From assembly GCF_016741855.1 (NCBI RefSeq), contig NZ_JAERRH010000004.1:496001-560000 (forward strand): 64,000 nt of DNA, in the 5' to 3' direction. The position numbers and the translations under genes are program-made. This document shows, piece after piece, positions 1-8,587 of the stretch. Source of the DNA: Streptomyces musisoli (GTDB taxonomy: Bacteria; Actinomycetota; Actinomycetes; Streptomycetales; Streptomycetaceae). The notes beneath the pieces were generated by a model. The model had not been told where the DNA came from and searched no databases. It saw nothing but the letters and a program-made list of their open reading frames with translations. Numbering within the stretch: the stretch's first letter is position 1; each line of letters starts with the position of its first letter.

Positions 1-483
1 GCCTCCGACGCCGAGCAGCTCATCCGCCGGCCCCAGGACCCCACCGACAACGCGGCTCCCTCCGGCTGGACCGCCGCGGCCGGCGCGCTGCTGAGCTACG
101 CCGCCCACACCGGCTCCGAGGCGCACCGCACCGCGGCCGAGCGGGCGCTGGGGATCGTGAAGACGCTGGGGCCGCGGGTGCCCCGGTTCATCGGGTGGGG
201 GCTGGCCGCCGCGGAGGCGCTGCTCGACGGGCCGAAGGAGGTCGCGGTCGTCGGACCGTCCCTCGCCGACGGGGCGACGGCCGCCCTGCACCGCACGGCC
301 CTTCTCGGCACCGCCCCCGGCGCCGTCGTCGCGCTCGGCACACCGGGCAGCGACGAGTTCCCCCTTCTCGCCGACCGGACGCTCCTCGGCGGCGCGCCGG
401 CCGCGTACGTCTGCCGTGACTTCACGTGCGACGCCCCGACCGCCGATCCGGAGCGGCTGCGTGCGGCGGTGAAGGCGCGCTGA
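1..483 (+). CDS. C-terminal part of DUF255/YyaL (SPATA20-like) protein, cut by window start
   Basis: The reading frame is open from the first base to a TGA at 481-483, so about 160 C-terminal residues are visible. The pieces DPTDNAAPSGW, AAAGALLSYAAHTG and the terminal AYVCRDFTCDAPT are typical of the end of thioredoxin-domain (DUF255) proteins of the YyaL/SPATA20 family, which combine an N-terminal thioredoxin-like fold with a large alpha/alpha-barrel resembling N-acylglucosamine 2-epimerase. The N-terminal thioredoxin region lies outside the window. Molecular function in this family is not established. About 210 bases with no gene follow before the next operon, so it is probably transcribed separately. 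The family call is confident; nothing can be said about catalytic residues because they are upstream. Confidence 0.8.
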   Translation, partial: ASDAEQLIRRPQDPTDNAAPSGWTAAAGALLSYAAHTGSEAHRTAAERALGIVKTLGPRVPRFIGWGLAAAEALLDGPKEVAVVGPSLADGATAALHRTALLGTAPGAVVALGTPGSDEFPLLADRTLLGGAPAAYVCRDFTCDAPTADPERLRAAVKAR

Positions 484-696
484 CCGGCGCGCATCCGGAC
501 AAGCGGAAGGCCGGGACTGTCCTCATTTGAGCAAGTGTTCGTAAAGATCCCGCTACTCATATCACCGATACGAAAAACGCTTTTTATCTGAACAGATTCC
601 GCACTTCACGGTTTCCGCCTACTCTCTCCACAGCGCAGCAGCGGATGTGGCGAACCGTCACATCCGCAGGGGGGTTTCGGATCTGGGGGGATCTGT
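484..696 (+). promoter_or_regulatory. Intergenic promoter region of the glycan operon
   Basis: This gene-free spacer is noticeably richer in A/T than its surroundings around 540-600, as expected for a promoter region in a G+C-rich genome. A short palindrome (arms ATCTG at 586-590 and CAGAT at 593-597) lies about 100 bases upstream of the GT2 start. I cannot assign clear -10/-35 boxes. A purine run (GGGGGG at 685-690) supplies the ribosome binding site for the TTG start at 697. Confidence 0.3.
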
Positions 697-1965
697 TTGC
701 TGACGTCTGTCTTCATTGCTGCCGTTTCGCTGTGTCTGTTCTGGATGGCGGCCTTCACGCTGTGGTGGCAGATGCACGCGTGGCGCACGCCCGAGGTGCT
801 CGCCTCCACCCGGTTCGGCAGGCCGGACGGCGCCGAACACCTGTCGTTCTCGCTGCTCCTGCCGGCCCGGCACGAGCAGGCCGTGCTCGACCACACCATC
901 CAGCGGCTGCTGGAGTCCACACACACCGACTTCGAGATCATCGTGATCGTGGGGCACGACGACCCCGAGACCACGGCCGTGGCCGAGGAGGCCGCGGGCC
1001 GGGACCCGCGGGTGCGGGTGGTCGTCGACACCCACGAGAAGAAGAACAAGCCCAAGGCCATGAACACGGCGCTGCCGCACTGCCGCGGTGACGTCGTCGG
1101 GGTCTTCGACGCCGAGGACCAGGTCCATCCGGAGCTGCTCGCCCACGTCGACCACGCATTCCGGACGACCGGGGCGGACGTCGTCCAGGGCGGCGTGCAG
1201 CTCATCAACTTCCACTCCAGCTGGTACAGCCTGCGCAACTGCCTGGAGTACTTCTTCTGGTTCCGCTCCCGGCTGCACCTGCACGCGCAGAAGGGGTTCA
1301 TCCCGCTCGGCGGCAACACCGTCTTCGTCCGCACGGACGTGCTGCGCGAGGCGGACGGATGGGACCCCGACTGCCTCGCCGAGGACTGCGACCTGGGCGT
1401 CCGGCTGTCCAGCGTCGGCAAGAAGGTCGTCGTCGCCTACGACTCCGACATGGTCACCCGCGAGGAGACCCCGGGCTCGCTGATGTCGCTGCTGAAGCAG
1501 CGCACCCGCTGGAACCAGGGATTCCTCCAGGTCTACCGGAAGAAGGACTGGCGGCAACTCCCGGGATTCGGCCAGCGGCTGCTCGCCCGGTACACGCTGA
1601 TGACGCCGTTCCTCCAGGCGTTCTCCGGGGTGATCATCCCGTTGAACGCGGCCGTCGCGCTCTTCCTCGACGTGCCCGTCGGGATCGCCTTCCTCACCTT
1701 CCTGCCGCTGGTCACCGCCGCCGTCACCTTCGTGTTCGAGGTGGTCGGACTGCACGACTTCGGCCGGCAGTACGGCCTGCGGGTCCGCCTCGTCCACTAC
1801 GTCAAGCTCATCGTGGGCGGCCCCTTCTACCAGGTACTCCTCGCGGGGGCCGCGATCCGTGCCGTGTGGCGCGAGCAGCGCGGCCGCAACGACTGGGAGC
1901 TGACCAGCCACGTCGGCGCGCACCTCACCGCGGCCGAGCCGATCCGAGAGGACGTCCCCGCGTGA
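697..1965 (+). CDS. Membrane GT2 glycosyltransferase (BcsA/NodC/HAS-like polysaccharide synthase)
   Basis: This 422-residue protein starts at TTG 697, seven bases after a GGGGGG ribosome site. An N-terminal membrane helix (about residues 1-24) is followed by a cytosolic GT2 domain. It carries the processive-synthase signature: an early Asp (GHDDPE), the nucleotide-sugar Asp in FDAEDQ, the base in AEDCDLG, and the acceptor motif QRTRW. Three or so C-terminal membrane helices follow (FLQAFSGVIIPL, IAFLTFLPLVTAAV). This arrangement builds and often extrudes a beta-linked glycan. It is shorter than BcsA and has no PilZ domain. It is the first of four genes joined by four-base overlaps, with a GT39-type enzyme, a GT2-GtrA protein and a copper radical oxidase, so it probably acts in assembling a surface glycan. 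The sugar is unknown. Confidence 0.85.
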   Translation: MLTSVFIAAVSLCLFWMAAFTLWWQMHAWRTPEVLASTRFGRPDGAEHLSFSLLLPARHEQAVLDHTIQRLLESTHTDFEIIVIVGHDDPETTAVAEEAAGRDPRVRVVVDTHEKKNKPKAMNTALPHCRGDVVGVFDAEDQVHPELLAHVDHAFRTTGADVVQGGVQLINFHSSWYSLRNCLEYFFWFRSRLHLHAQKGFIPLGGNTVFVRTDVLREADGWDPDCLAEDCDLGVRLSSVGKKVVVAYDSDMVTREETPGSLMSLLKQRTRWNQGFLQVYRKKDWRQLPGFGQRLLARYTLMTPFLQAFSGVIIPLNAAVALFLDVPVGIAFLTFLPLVTAAVTFVFEVVGLHDFGRQYGLRVRLVHYVKLIVGGPFYQVLLAGAAIRAVWREQRGRNDWELTSHVGAHLTAAEPIREDVPA

Positions 1966-3614
1966 CCTCGACTCTCCCCGCGGTGACCGGAGCCACGGTC
2001 CCCGCGCAGCGCCGGCCTGCGCCCACGTCCCCTTCGTCCGGCCGGACGGAGCCTCCGGCAAGGCTCCGCTCCTCCCGCCCCGACCTGCTGCTCTGCGGTG
2101 TCCTGCTCGCGGCGATCCTGGTCGTCCAGGGCTGGAACATCGCCGCCTACCCGACCCTCAGCGACGACGAGGGCACCTACCTGGCCCAGGCCTGGGCCGT
2201 CCAGGAGGGCCGGGGCCTCGCCCACTACACCTACTGGTACGACCACCCGCCGCTCGGCTGGATCCAGATAGCCCTGCTCACCTGGATCCCCTCGGCGCTC
2301 AGCCCCGACTCCATGACCGTCGGCGCCATGCGGATCACCATGCTGGTGATCAGCGGGATCAGCGCGGTGCTCGTCTACGTCCTCGGCCGCCGGCTCTCCC
2401 TGCCCCGCTGGGCGGCCGGACTCGGCATGGCCCTCTTCGGGCTCTCCCCGCTCGCGGTCGTGCTCAGCCGGGAGATCTTCCTCGACAACATCGCCGTGAT
2501 GTGGCTGCTGCTGGCCTTCTGCCTCGCCGCCTCGCCCAGCCGCCACCTCTGGCACCACTTCGGCGCGGGCCTCGCCGCCGCCGCGGGCGTCCTCACCAAG
2601 GAGACGATGCTCGTCGTCCTGCCCGCCCTGTTCGTCACCATGTGGCGGCACAGCCACCGCGACACCCGCAAGTTCGCGCTCACCGGGGCCGTCACCGCCT
2701 GCGCCCTGATCGGCCTCTCCTACCCGCTCTTCGCCCTGCTGAAGGGCGAGCTGTTCCCGGGCAGCGGGCACGTCTCGCTGCTGGAGGGCGTCAACTACCA
2801 GATGTCCCGGCCCGGTTCGGGATTCGTCCTGGACCCGGACTCCGGCTCCCACGGGGTGCTGCACTCCTGGCTGTACTACGACCGCGTCCTGCCCCTCGGC
2901 GGACTCGCCGGAGCCCTCCTGCTGATCCTCACCTGGCGCTGGTCGGTCACCGCCCGCGCCTTCGCGGGACCGGCCCTGGCGGTGGCGGTCCTCGCCGCCG
3001 TGGCGATGCGCCCCGACGGCTACCTGCCCGCCATGTACGTCATCGGCGCACTGCCCTTCCTCGCCCTGGTGCTGGCCGGCGGCACGGCCTCCGTGGCCCA
3101 CGCGGTGCTGCGCCGGTGGCGGGCCGAGGGCGAGAAACGGGCCGTCTCGGCCGCCCGGTACGCGCTGGCCGCCGTCCTCGCGCTCGCCGCGGGCGCCTAC
3201 GTCGTGCCGCACTGGTACGACGGCAACCGCACCGCCCTCACCGCCGACGCCAACAAGCCCTACCGGCAGGCATCCCACTGGCTCGCCGGCCGGGTCGACG
3301 ACCCGGGGCACACCCGGGTCCTCGTCGACGACGCCCTGTGGCTCGACCTCGTGCACGCCGGGTACCGGCCCGGTCTCGGCGCCATCTGGTTCTACAAGGC
3401 CGACCTGGACCCGGCCGTCACCAGGACCATGCCGCACGGCTGGCGGGACCTCGACTACGTCGTCGCCTCGCCGACCGTCCGCCGGGACGCCAAGGACCTG
3501 CCGAACGTCCGGGCCGCCATCGAGCACTCCACGCCGGTCGCCACCTTCGGCACCGGGGACGACCGCATCGAGATCCGGCGGATCGGGGCGGCGACCGCGG
3601 GCGGCGCCCGATGA
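1962..3614 (+). CDS. GT39-like (ArnT/PMT-type) integral membrane glycosyltransferase
   Basis: The GTG start at 1962 overlaps the stop of the previous gene (GTGA), giving 550 residues. A Pro/Ser-rich cytosolic N-terminus of about 40 residues precedes some ten hydrophobic segments. The first extracytoplasmic loop holds the paired acidic motif (LSDDEGTYLAQAW), the catalytic hallmark of GT-C enzymes of the GT39/ArnT type, followed by the YDHPPLGW motif. Such enzymes move a sugar from a polyprenyl-phosphate carrier to a protein or lipid outside the membrane. The next gene encodes a polyprenyl-phosphate-sugar-synthase-like GT2 fused to GtrA, a logical donor supplier. The acceptor is unknown. The family call is strong; distinguishing protein O-mannosylation from glycan modification is not possible here. 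Confidence 0.85.
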   Translation: MTSTLPAVTGATVPAQRRPAPTSPSSGRTEPPARLRSSRPDLLLCGVLLAAILVVQGWNIAAYPTLSDDEGTYLAQAWAVQEGRGLAHYTYWYDHPPLGWIQIALLTWIPSALSPDSMTVGAMRITMLVISGISAVLVYVLGRRLSLPRWAAGLGMALFGLSPLAVVLSREIFLDNIAVMWLLLAFCLAASPSRHLWHHFGAGLAAAAGVLTKETMLVVLPALFVTMWRHSHRDTRKFALTGAVTACALIGLSYPLFALLKGELFPGSGHVSLLEGVNYQMSRPGSGFVLDPDSGSHGVLHSWLYYDRVLPLGGLAGALLLILTWRWSVTARAFAGPALAVAVLAAVAMRPDGYLPAMYVIGALPFLALVLAGGTASVAHAVLRRWRAEGEKRAVSAARYALAAVLALAAGAYVVPHWYDGNRTALTADANKPYRQASHWLAGRVDDPGHTRVLVDDALWLDLVHAGYRPGLGAIWFYKADLDPAVTRTMPHGWRDLDYVVASPTVRRDAKDLPNVRAAIEHSTPVATFGTGDDRIEIRRIGAATAGGAR

Positions 3615-4792
3615 CGAACCACGAGTACACCGCCCCGGTCCCCGGCCTCGACGCCGTCGAGGTCCCGGAGCCCGGGGCCGTCACCGTCGTCGTGGCGAGC
3701 CCCGGCGAGCCGGGGAACGTGCGGCGGCTGCTGCGCCTGATCACCGAGTCGGTGCCCGGCCGGCTGCCCTGCGAGGTCGTCTTCGTGGACGACTTTGCCG
3801 ACGACACCGCCGAGGTGATCCGCGAGGCCGCTCAGGACTGCCCGTTCCCGGTGACCGTCCTGCACCGCGAGGATCCCGCCGGCGGGCCCGGCGGGGCCGT
3901 GGCCGAGGGGCTGAGGGCGGCCTGCTCCGAGTGGATCGTCGTCATGGACGGCGACTGCCGGCATCCCCCGTCCCTGGTCCCGGAGCTGGTCGCCACCGGT
4001 GAGCACGCCGGCGCGGAACTCGTCGTCGCCTCCCGGTACGCCGAGGGCGGCCACCGGGGCGGGCTCGCCGACGGCCGCCGGGTGGCCGTGTCGCGCGGCG
4101 CGGCCCGGCTCACCAAGGCCCTGTTCCCGCGCCGGCTGCACGGCATCAGCGACCCGATGAGCGGATTCTTCGCCGTCCGCCGCAGCGCGGTCACCCCGGA
4201 CCTCCTCGGGCCCCTCGGCTGCGAGGCCCTGCTCGAACTGGCCGTCCACCGTCCCCGCCGGGTCACGGAGGTGCCGTTCGTCCCCCAGGACCGGTCCGCG
4301 GGCGAGTCCGGGCCCACGGTCCGGGAGGGCCTCCGCCTCCTGCGCCGCCTCGCCGGTCTGCGCACCCGCACGCCCCTGGCCCGGCTGATCGGCTTCGGGC
4401 TGATCGGCGCAAGCGGATTCGTGCCCAACCTGCTGGGCCTGTACGTCCTCGACGCCCTCGGCCTGCACTACGTGCCCGCCGAGATCCTCGCCAACCAGCT
4501 CGGCGTCGCCTGGAACTTCCTGCTCATCGAGCAGCTGCTGTTCCGGGACCGCCGCGCGCACCGCCGCGGCCGGGACCGGCTCGGCCGGTTCGCCCTGCTC
4601 GCCAACGCCGACCTCGTGCTGCGCATCCCGCTCATCGCGCTGCTCGTGCACCGGTTCGGCATGGGCGCCCTGCCGGCCACCGCGCTCGCGCTGGTGCTGA
4701 CGTTCGTCCTGCGCTTCGTCGGCACCGAAGCGCTGGTCTATCTCCCGCGCCGCCGACCCGGGAACCGTACGACCGCAAGGAGAGCCGTGTGA
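3611..4792 (+). CDS. GT2 (DPM1/GtrB-like) domain fused to GtrA-like flippase domain
   Basis: ATG 3611 overlaps the preceding stop by four bases; the product has 393 residues. Residues about 20-240 form a GT2 domain of the dolichol-phosphate-mannose synthase type (VVVASPGE start, EVVFVDDFADDTAEV, VVMDGDCRHPP, SDPMSGFFAVRR). Residues about 255-385 contain four hydrophobic segments with a GtrA-type start (LIGFGLIGASGFVPNLLGLYV). GtrB makes a polyprenyl-phosphate sugar and GtrA is thought to flip it; here both functions are in one chain. This supplies a lipid-linked sugar to a GT-C enzyme, and such an enzyme is encoded directly upstream. The sugar is not predictable. Confidence 0.87.
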   Translation: MTNHEYTAPVPGLDAVEVPEPGAVTVVVASPGEPGNVRRLLRLITESVPGRLPCEVVFVDDFADDTAEVIREAAQDCPFPVTVLHREDPAGGPGGAVAEGLRAACSEWIVVMDGDCRHPPSLVPELVATGEHAGAELVVASRYAEGGHRGGLADGRRVAVSRGAARLTKALFPRRLHGISDPMSGFFAVRRSAVTPDLLGPLGCEALLELAVHRPRRVTEVPFVPQDRSAGESGPTVREGLRLLRRLAGLRTRTPLARLIGFGLIGASGFVPNLLGLYVLDALGLHYVPAEILANQLGVAWNFLLIEQLLFRDRRAHRRGRDRLGRFALLANADLVLRIPLIALLVHRFGMGALPATALALVLTFVLRFVGTEALVYLPRRRPGNRTTARRAV

Positions 4793-7185
4793 GCAGATAC
4801 CGCAGACGGACCGCACTGGCCGGGGTGGGCGCCCTCACCGCCGGTCTGCTTCTCACCTCGCCGCAGAGCGCCGAGGCCGCCAACCTGGTCAAGAACCCCG
4901 GCTTCGAGACGGCCGGCACCGGCGACATGCCGTACTGCTGGGAGAAGTCGGGCTGGGGCGACAACGACTTCCGCTACGAGACCACCTCCGACGCCCACTC
5001 CGGCGGCAAGGCGATGAAGGTCACGCTGACCCGCCGGGCCGGCGGTGACCGCAAGGCGCTGATCACCGAGTCCGCCGACTGCGCGCCGGTGGTGTCCGCC
5101 GGCAGGCAGTACGACCTCGGGCTCTGGTACAAGACCACGACACCCGACGCCAACATCACCCTGTTCCGGCACGACACCACGGCCGGCTGGCAGTACTGGA
5201 CCGACCTGAAGACCCTGGAGATGGCCTCCGGCTGGACGCAGGCCGCGGTCCGCACCCCCGAGGTCCCGGCCGGCACCGACCGGATCACCTGGGGCGTCTC
5301 CGTCTACGGCACCGGCTCGGCGACCACCGACGACTACACCATGGAGCAGGTCGCGGACCCGGTGCCGCCCGCCCGCTGCACGGGCACCGACGACCAGTGC
5401 GCGAACGGCAGCTGGTCCGTGCTGGCGACGCGGAACCCGGTCCGCTCCATGCACTCCGTCGTCCTCAGCAACGGCAAGGTGCTGCTCATCGCCGGATCCG
5501 GCAACAGCGAGGAGCAGTTCACCGCCGGCACCTTCACCTCCGCGGTGTACGACCCGGCCAACGGCACCTACCGGGTCGTTCCCACGCCGAAGGACATGTT
5601 CTGCGCGGGCCATGTCCAGCTCCAGGACGGCCGGGTGCTCGTCATGAGCGGCAACAAGGCCTACCCGGTCGCGGGCGGCCACGGCTACGAGGGGTTCAAG
5701 GACTCGTACATCTTCGACCCGAAGACGGAGAGCTACAGCAAGACCAACGACATGAACGACGGCCACTGGTACCCGTCGGCGACCGAACTCGGCAACGGTG
5801 ACGTCATCTCCTTCGGCGGGCTCCGCGAGGACTCCACCGGGTCGGTGACCGCCGAGCGCTGGTCGGACAAGGACCAGCAGTGGCAGCCGCTGTGGAAGGT
5901 CAACCAGACCTGGTCGTACTGGGGCCTGTACCCGGCGATGATCCTCATGCAGGACGGACGCCTCTTCTACACGGGCAGCCACGTCTTCGGCAACAACATC
6001 CCCGGCACCGGCTCGGCGGTCTACGACTACGACGCCAACACCATCACGCAGATCCCCGGCCTCCGGAAGAAGGACGAGCGCGACCAGTCGGCGTCCGTGC
6101 TGCTCCCGCCGGCACAGGACCAGAAGGTGCTCACCCTCGGCGGCGGCAACATCGACTCCAACCCCGACGCCAACCGGCTCACCGACCTGATCGACCTCAA
6201 GCAGCCGAACCCGTCGTACACCGCCGGGCCGCCGATCCCGCAGGGCACGGTCGACCTCGGGGCCGGCAAGGTCGCCGAGACCGGCGACCAGGGCAAGATG
6301 TACGTCTCCGCCGTACTGCTGCCCGACGGCAAGGTGCTGGAGACCGGCGGCGGCCTGCACAACCGGGCCGACCCGGTCCACGAGTCCTCGATCTACGACC
6401 CCGCGACGAACACCTTCGACCCGGTGGCCGCCGACCCCGAGTCCCGCGGCTACCACTCCTCGGCGTTCCTGCTCCCCGACGGCCGCGTGATGGCCACCGG
6501 TGACAACCCGGGCAACGGCACCTGGAACCACGACGTGTCCATCTACACCCCGCCCTACCTCTACAAGGGCACCCGGCCGGCGATCACCTCGGTGATCGAC
6601 CAGGAGTGGAAGTACGGCGACACGCAGCGGATCACCGTCGACCGGCCCGTCGCCAAGGCGGAACTCATCCGCCCGGCCGCGGTGACCCACTCCTCCGACC
6701 CGAACCAGCGCTTCGTCGACCTGCCGCTGTCGGTGGACGGCAACAACGTCGACCTCAACGTGACGAACAACCCCGACCTGGCCCCGCCCGGCTGGTACAT
6801 GCTCTTCGCGGTCGACGCGAACGGGGTGCCGTCGGTGGCCAAGTGGGTGCATCTGACGGGGCCGACGGCCCTGAGCGCCTCCGCCGCCTCCCCGCACGTC
6901 CACTCCTTCGCGGACTCGCTGACCGGCAAGGTCACCGGCCCCGGCCAGAGGCGGACCTCGCAGAAGGTCGGCACGGCCGTCTCCGGCTGCGACCGTCACT
7001 ACGGCTCGGTCAACGTGTGCGTGCCGACGGTCTTCCCGCCGAAGGTGAAGAAGACCGCGGCGGCCCGCTGCGCCTGGCTGAAGCAGAACCAGTACGGCCG
7101 GCTGAAGGTCAACGGCGGGGACGACCCACTGGGCCTCGACCGGAACCGGGACCGGGTCGCCTGCGGGAAGGCCGACCTGCGTTAG
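4789..7185 (+). CDS. Secreted copper radical oxidase (galactose/glyoxal oxidase-like, AA5) with N-terminal carbohydrate-binding and C-terminal Excalibur domains
   Basis: GTG 4789 overlaps the previous stop and follows AAGGAGAG; the product has 798 residues. A Sec-type signal ends near residue 31 (SAEA-ANLVKN). Residues about 32-180 look like a CBM4/9-like jelly roll (NLVKNPGFE). A Kelch-type beta-propeller and a DUF1929 early-set domain follow. Likely copper and radical residues are all present: C272 (MFCAGH) to pair with Y328 (HWYPS), Y555-H556 (GYHSS), and H581 (NHDVSIYTPPYLY). A C-terminal Excalibur-like calcium motif (DRNRDRVACG) ends the protein. The family oxidises alcohols or aldehydes to make H2O2; the Streptomyces relative GlxA works with the synthase CslA in glycan deposition. 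Linkage to a GT2 synthase suggests a similar role. The substrate is unknown. Confidence 0.85.
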   Translation: MSRYRRRTALAGVGALTAGLLLTSPQSAEAANLVKNPGFETAGTGDMPYCWEKSGWGDNDFRYETTSDAHSGGKAMKVTLTRRAGGDRKALITESADCAPVVSAGRQYDLGLWYKTTTPDANITLFRHDTTAGWQYWTDLKTLEMASGWTQAAVRTPEVPAGTDRITWGVSVYGTGSATTDDYTMEQVADPVPPARCTGTDDQCANGSWSVLATRNPVRSMHSVVLSNGKVLLIAGSGNSEEQFTAGTFTSAVYDPANGTYRVVPTPKDMFCAGHVQLQDGRVLVMSGNKAYPVAGGHGYEGFKDSYIFDPKTESYSKTNDMNDGHWYPSATELGNGDVISFGGLREDSTGSVTAERWSDKDQQWQPLWKVNQTWSYWGLYPAMILMQDGRLFYTGSHVFGNNIPGTGSAVYDYDANTITQIPGLRKKDERDQSASVLLPPAQDQKVLTLGGGNIDSNPDANRLTDLIDLKQPNPSYTAGPPIPQGTVDLGAGKVAETGDQGKMYVSAVLLPDGKVLETGGGLHNRADPVHESSIYDPATNTFDPVAADPESRGYHSSAFLLPDGRVMATGDNPGNGTWNHDVSIYTPPYLYKGTRPAITSVIDQEWKYGDTQRITVDRPVAKAELIRPAAVTHSSDPNQRFVDLPLSVDGNNVDLNVTNNPDLAPPGWYMLFAVDANGVPSVAKWVHLTGPTALSASAASPHVHSFADSLTGKVTGPGQRRTSQKVGTAVSGCDRHYGSVNVCVPTVFPPKVKKTAAARCAWLKQNQYGRLKVNGGDDPLGLDRNRDRVACGKADLR

Positions 7186-7189
7186 GCCC

Positions 7190-7912
7190 TCAGGGCCGCT
7201 TTGCCAGGGCGCGTGCCACGATCGCCTCCAGCTGGTCGTGGTGCGCGCCCTTCCAGTACGCCCGCCCGCAGGCCGTGCACTGCGCGAAGACGTCGTAGGA
7301 CCGCTGGGTGCCGCCCTTGAGCTGGTCGGCGACCTCCTCCTTGGCGGCCTCCCGCAGCAGGCCGTTGCAGGCGGTGCAGCGGGTCCAGGGGCGCAGGTCG
7401 GGGGCGAAGCGGTCCAGCACGTCCTGGAGCTGGTCCTCGGGGCGGGTGCTGTAGACGAACGCGCCGGCCCACAGTTCCCGGCGGCGCAGCAGGCCCCGGT
7501 CGCGGCTGAGCATCACCCGCTTCTCGGCCGCGGAACGGGCGGCGAGGGCCGGATCGCCGATGTCCGTCGACTCGTACGCCGTGTCCACGCCGAGCAGCCG
7601 CAGCCGGCGGGCCAGCGTGCCGAGGTGGACGTCGAGGAGGAAGCGCAGCGGGGCGCCGGGGACCTGCTGGGGGCGCTCCACGGCCCGGACCGAGACGTGC
7701 TCGCCCGCGCTCGGGATGTGCGAGACGGGCACCTCGCGGCCGTCCACGACCAGCGCGCCGACCTCGGTCAGCGGCACCCCGAGGGACTCGATCACATGGC
7801 CGAGCGTCGATACGCCGTCCGTGGCCAGCGCCGTGGCACCGCCGCGTCGGGCGGCCGGTACGAACAGGTGGAGGGCGGGGGCGACTTCGACGTGGATCTC
7901 GGGTCCGTTCAC
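7190..7912 (-). CDS. Mut7-C domain protein: ubiquitin-like domain plus PIN-like RNase domain with zinc ribbon
   Basis: This 240-residue protein has two parts. Residues about 1-88 form a ThiS/MoaD-like ubiquitin fold found as Mut7-C ubiquitin (VDGREVPVSHIPSAGEHVSV). Residues about 90-240 match the Mut7-C RNase domain (RFLLDVHLGTLARRLRLLGVDT, then MLSRDRGLLRRRELW with the acidic and Arg residues of PIN-like nucleases). The end has a zinc ribbon made of two CTAC pairs (CTACN and CTACG). The family is predicted to be RNA-degrading, but its bacterial targets are not known. It lies convergent to the copper oxidase with only four bases between stops, and 12 bases downstream of tetR. The domain assignment is firm and the function is inferred. 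Confidence 0.82.
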   Translation of the reverse strand: MNGPEIHVEVAPALHLFVPAARRGGATALATDGVSTLGHVIESLGVPLTEVGALVVDGREVPVSHIPSAGEHVSVRAVERPQQVPGAPLRFLLDVHLGTLARRLRLLGVDTAYESTDIGDPALAARSAAEKRVMLSRDRGLLRRRELWAGAFVYSTRPEDQLQDVLDRFAPDLRPWTRCTACNGLLREAAKEEVADQLKGGTQRSYDVFAQCTACGRAYWKGAHHDQLEAIVARALAKRP

Positions 7913-7924
7913 CCCGTCAGGATG

Positions 7925-8587
7925 TCACGGACGGTGCCGTGGTCCTGAGGGGTTTTCGGGGCCGAGGCCGTGCTCCATGACGTCCAGGGCCCGTTCCATG
8001 AGGTCCCGCAGCTCGCCCTCGAAGCCGTTCTCCGCCCAGTACATGGAGACCTCCATCATGCCGCCGATGAGGGCCATGGCGCTGACGCGCACCTCCAGGC
8101 TCTCCGGGTCGCGGCCGGTGCGCTCCGCGAGGGCCTCGCGCAGCAGGCGGCCCGTCTCCGTCATGCTCTCGAAGTAGCGGGAGCGGATGGCGGGCACCTG
8201 GACCCCGAGGTGGGCCCGGAGCCGGAGCACCTCGGGATCCTCCCGGTCGCTCAGGTCGAGGGTCCTGCGCATCACGTGCCGGACGGAGTCCATCCACGGC
8301 TCGTCCTCGGGCCGGGCGCGCAGTTCCGCCAGCATCACGGGGTCGTACTCGTCCGTGAGGACGATGTCCTCCTTGGTCGGGAAGTAGCGGAAGACGGTCG
8401 ACGGCGACACCTCGGCCCGCTCGGCGATCTGCTCGATCGTCGTGGCGTCGTACCCCTGCTCCTTGACCAGTGCGTAGGTCGCGGCGCGGATCGCCTCACG
8501 GGTCTTGATCTTCTTCCGCTCCCGCAGTCCGAGCCGGGGGCGGTCGGCGGGGGAGTAGGGGGACTGTGCGGCCGTCATGCGGGTCAT
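7925..8587 (-). CDS. TetR family transcriptional regulator of the adjacent MFS exporter
   Basis: This 220-residue protein has an N-terminal TetR helix-turn-helix (about residues 24-70: REAIRAATYALVKEQGYDATTIEQIAERAEVSPSTVFRYFPTK, quoted here only by its ends RAAT and YFPTK as key landmarks) and a divergent ligand domain. It starts at ATG 8587, overlapping the MFS stop by four bases (ATGA); a second ATG at 8578 is possible. Being last in a two-gene operon behind the exporter fits an autoregulated, drug-inducible repressor. The palindrome at 10144-10173 over the operon start is the likely operator. The inducer is unknown. Confidence 0.88.
   Translation of the reverse strand: MTRMTAAQSPYSPADRPRLGLRERKKIKTREAIRAATYALVKEQGYDATTIEQIAERAEVSPSTVFRYFPTKEDIVLTDEYDPVMLAELRARPEDEPWMDSVRHVMRRTLDLSDREDPEVLRLRAHLGVQVPAIRSRYFESMTETGRLLREALAERTGRDPESLEVRVSAMALIGGMMEVSMYWAENGFEGELRDLMERALDVMEHGLGPENPSGPRHRP

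Noticed and set aside
4789..7185. Calling this gene glxA and its partner cslA
   Set aside because: Neighbour order and the added N-terminal CBM-like and C-terminal Excalibur domains differ from the known cslA-glxA pair, so a symbol would overstate orthology.
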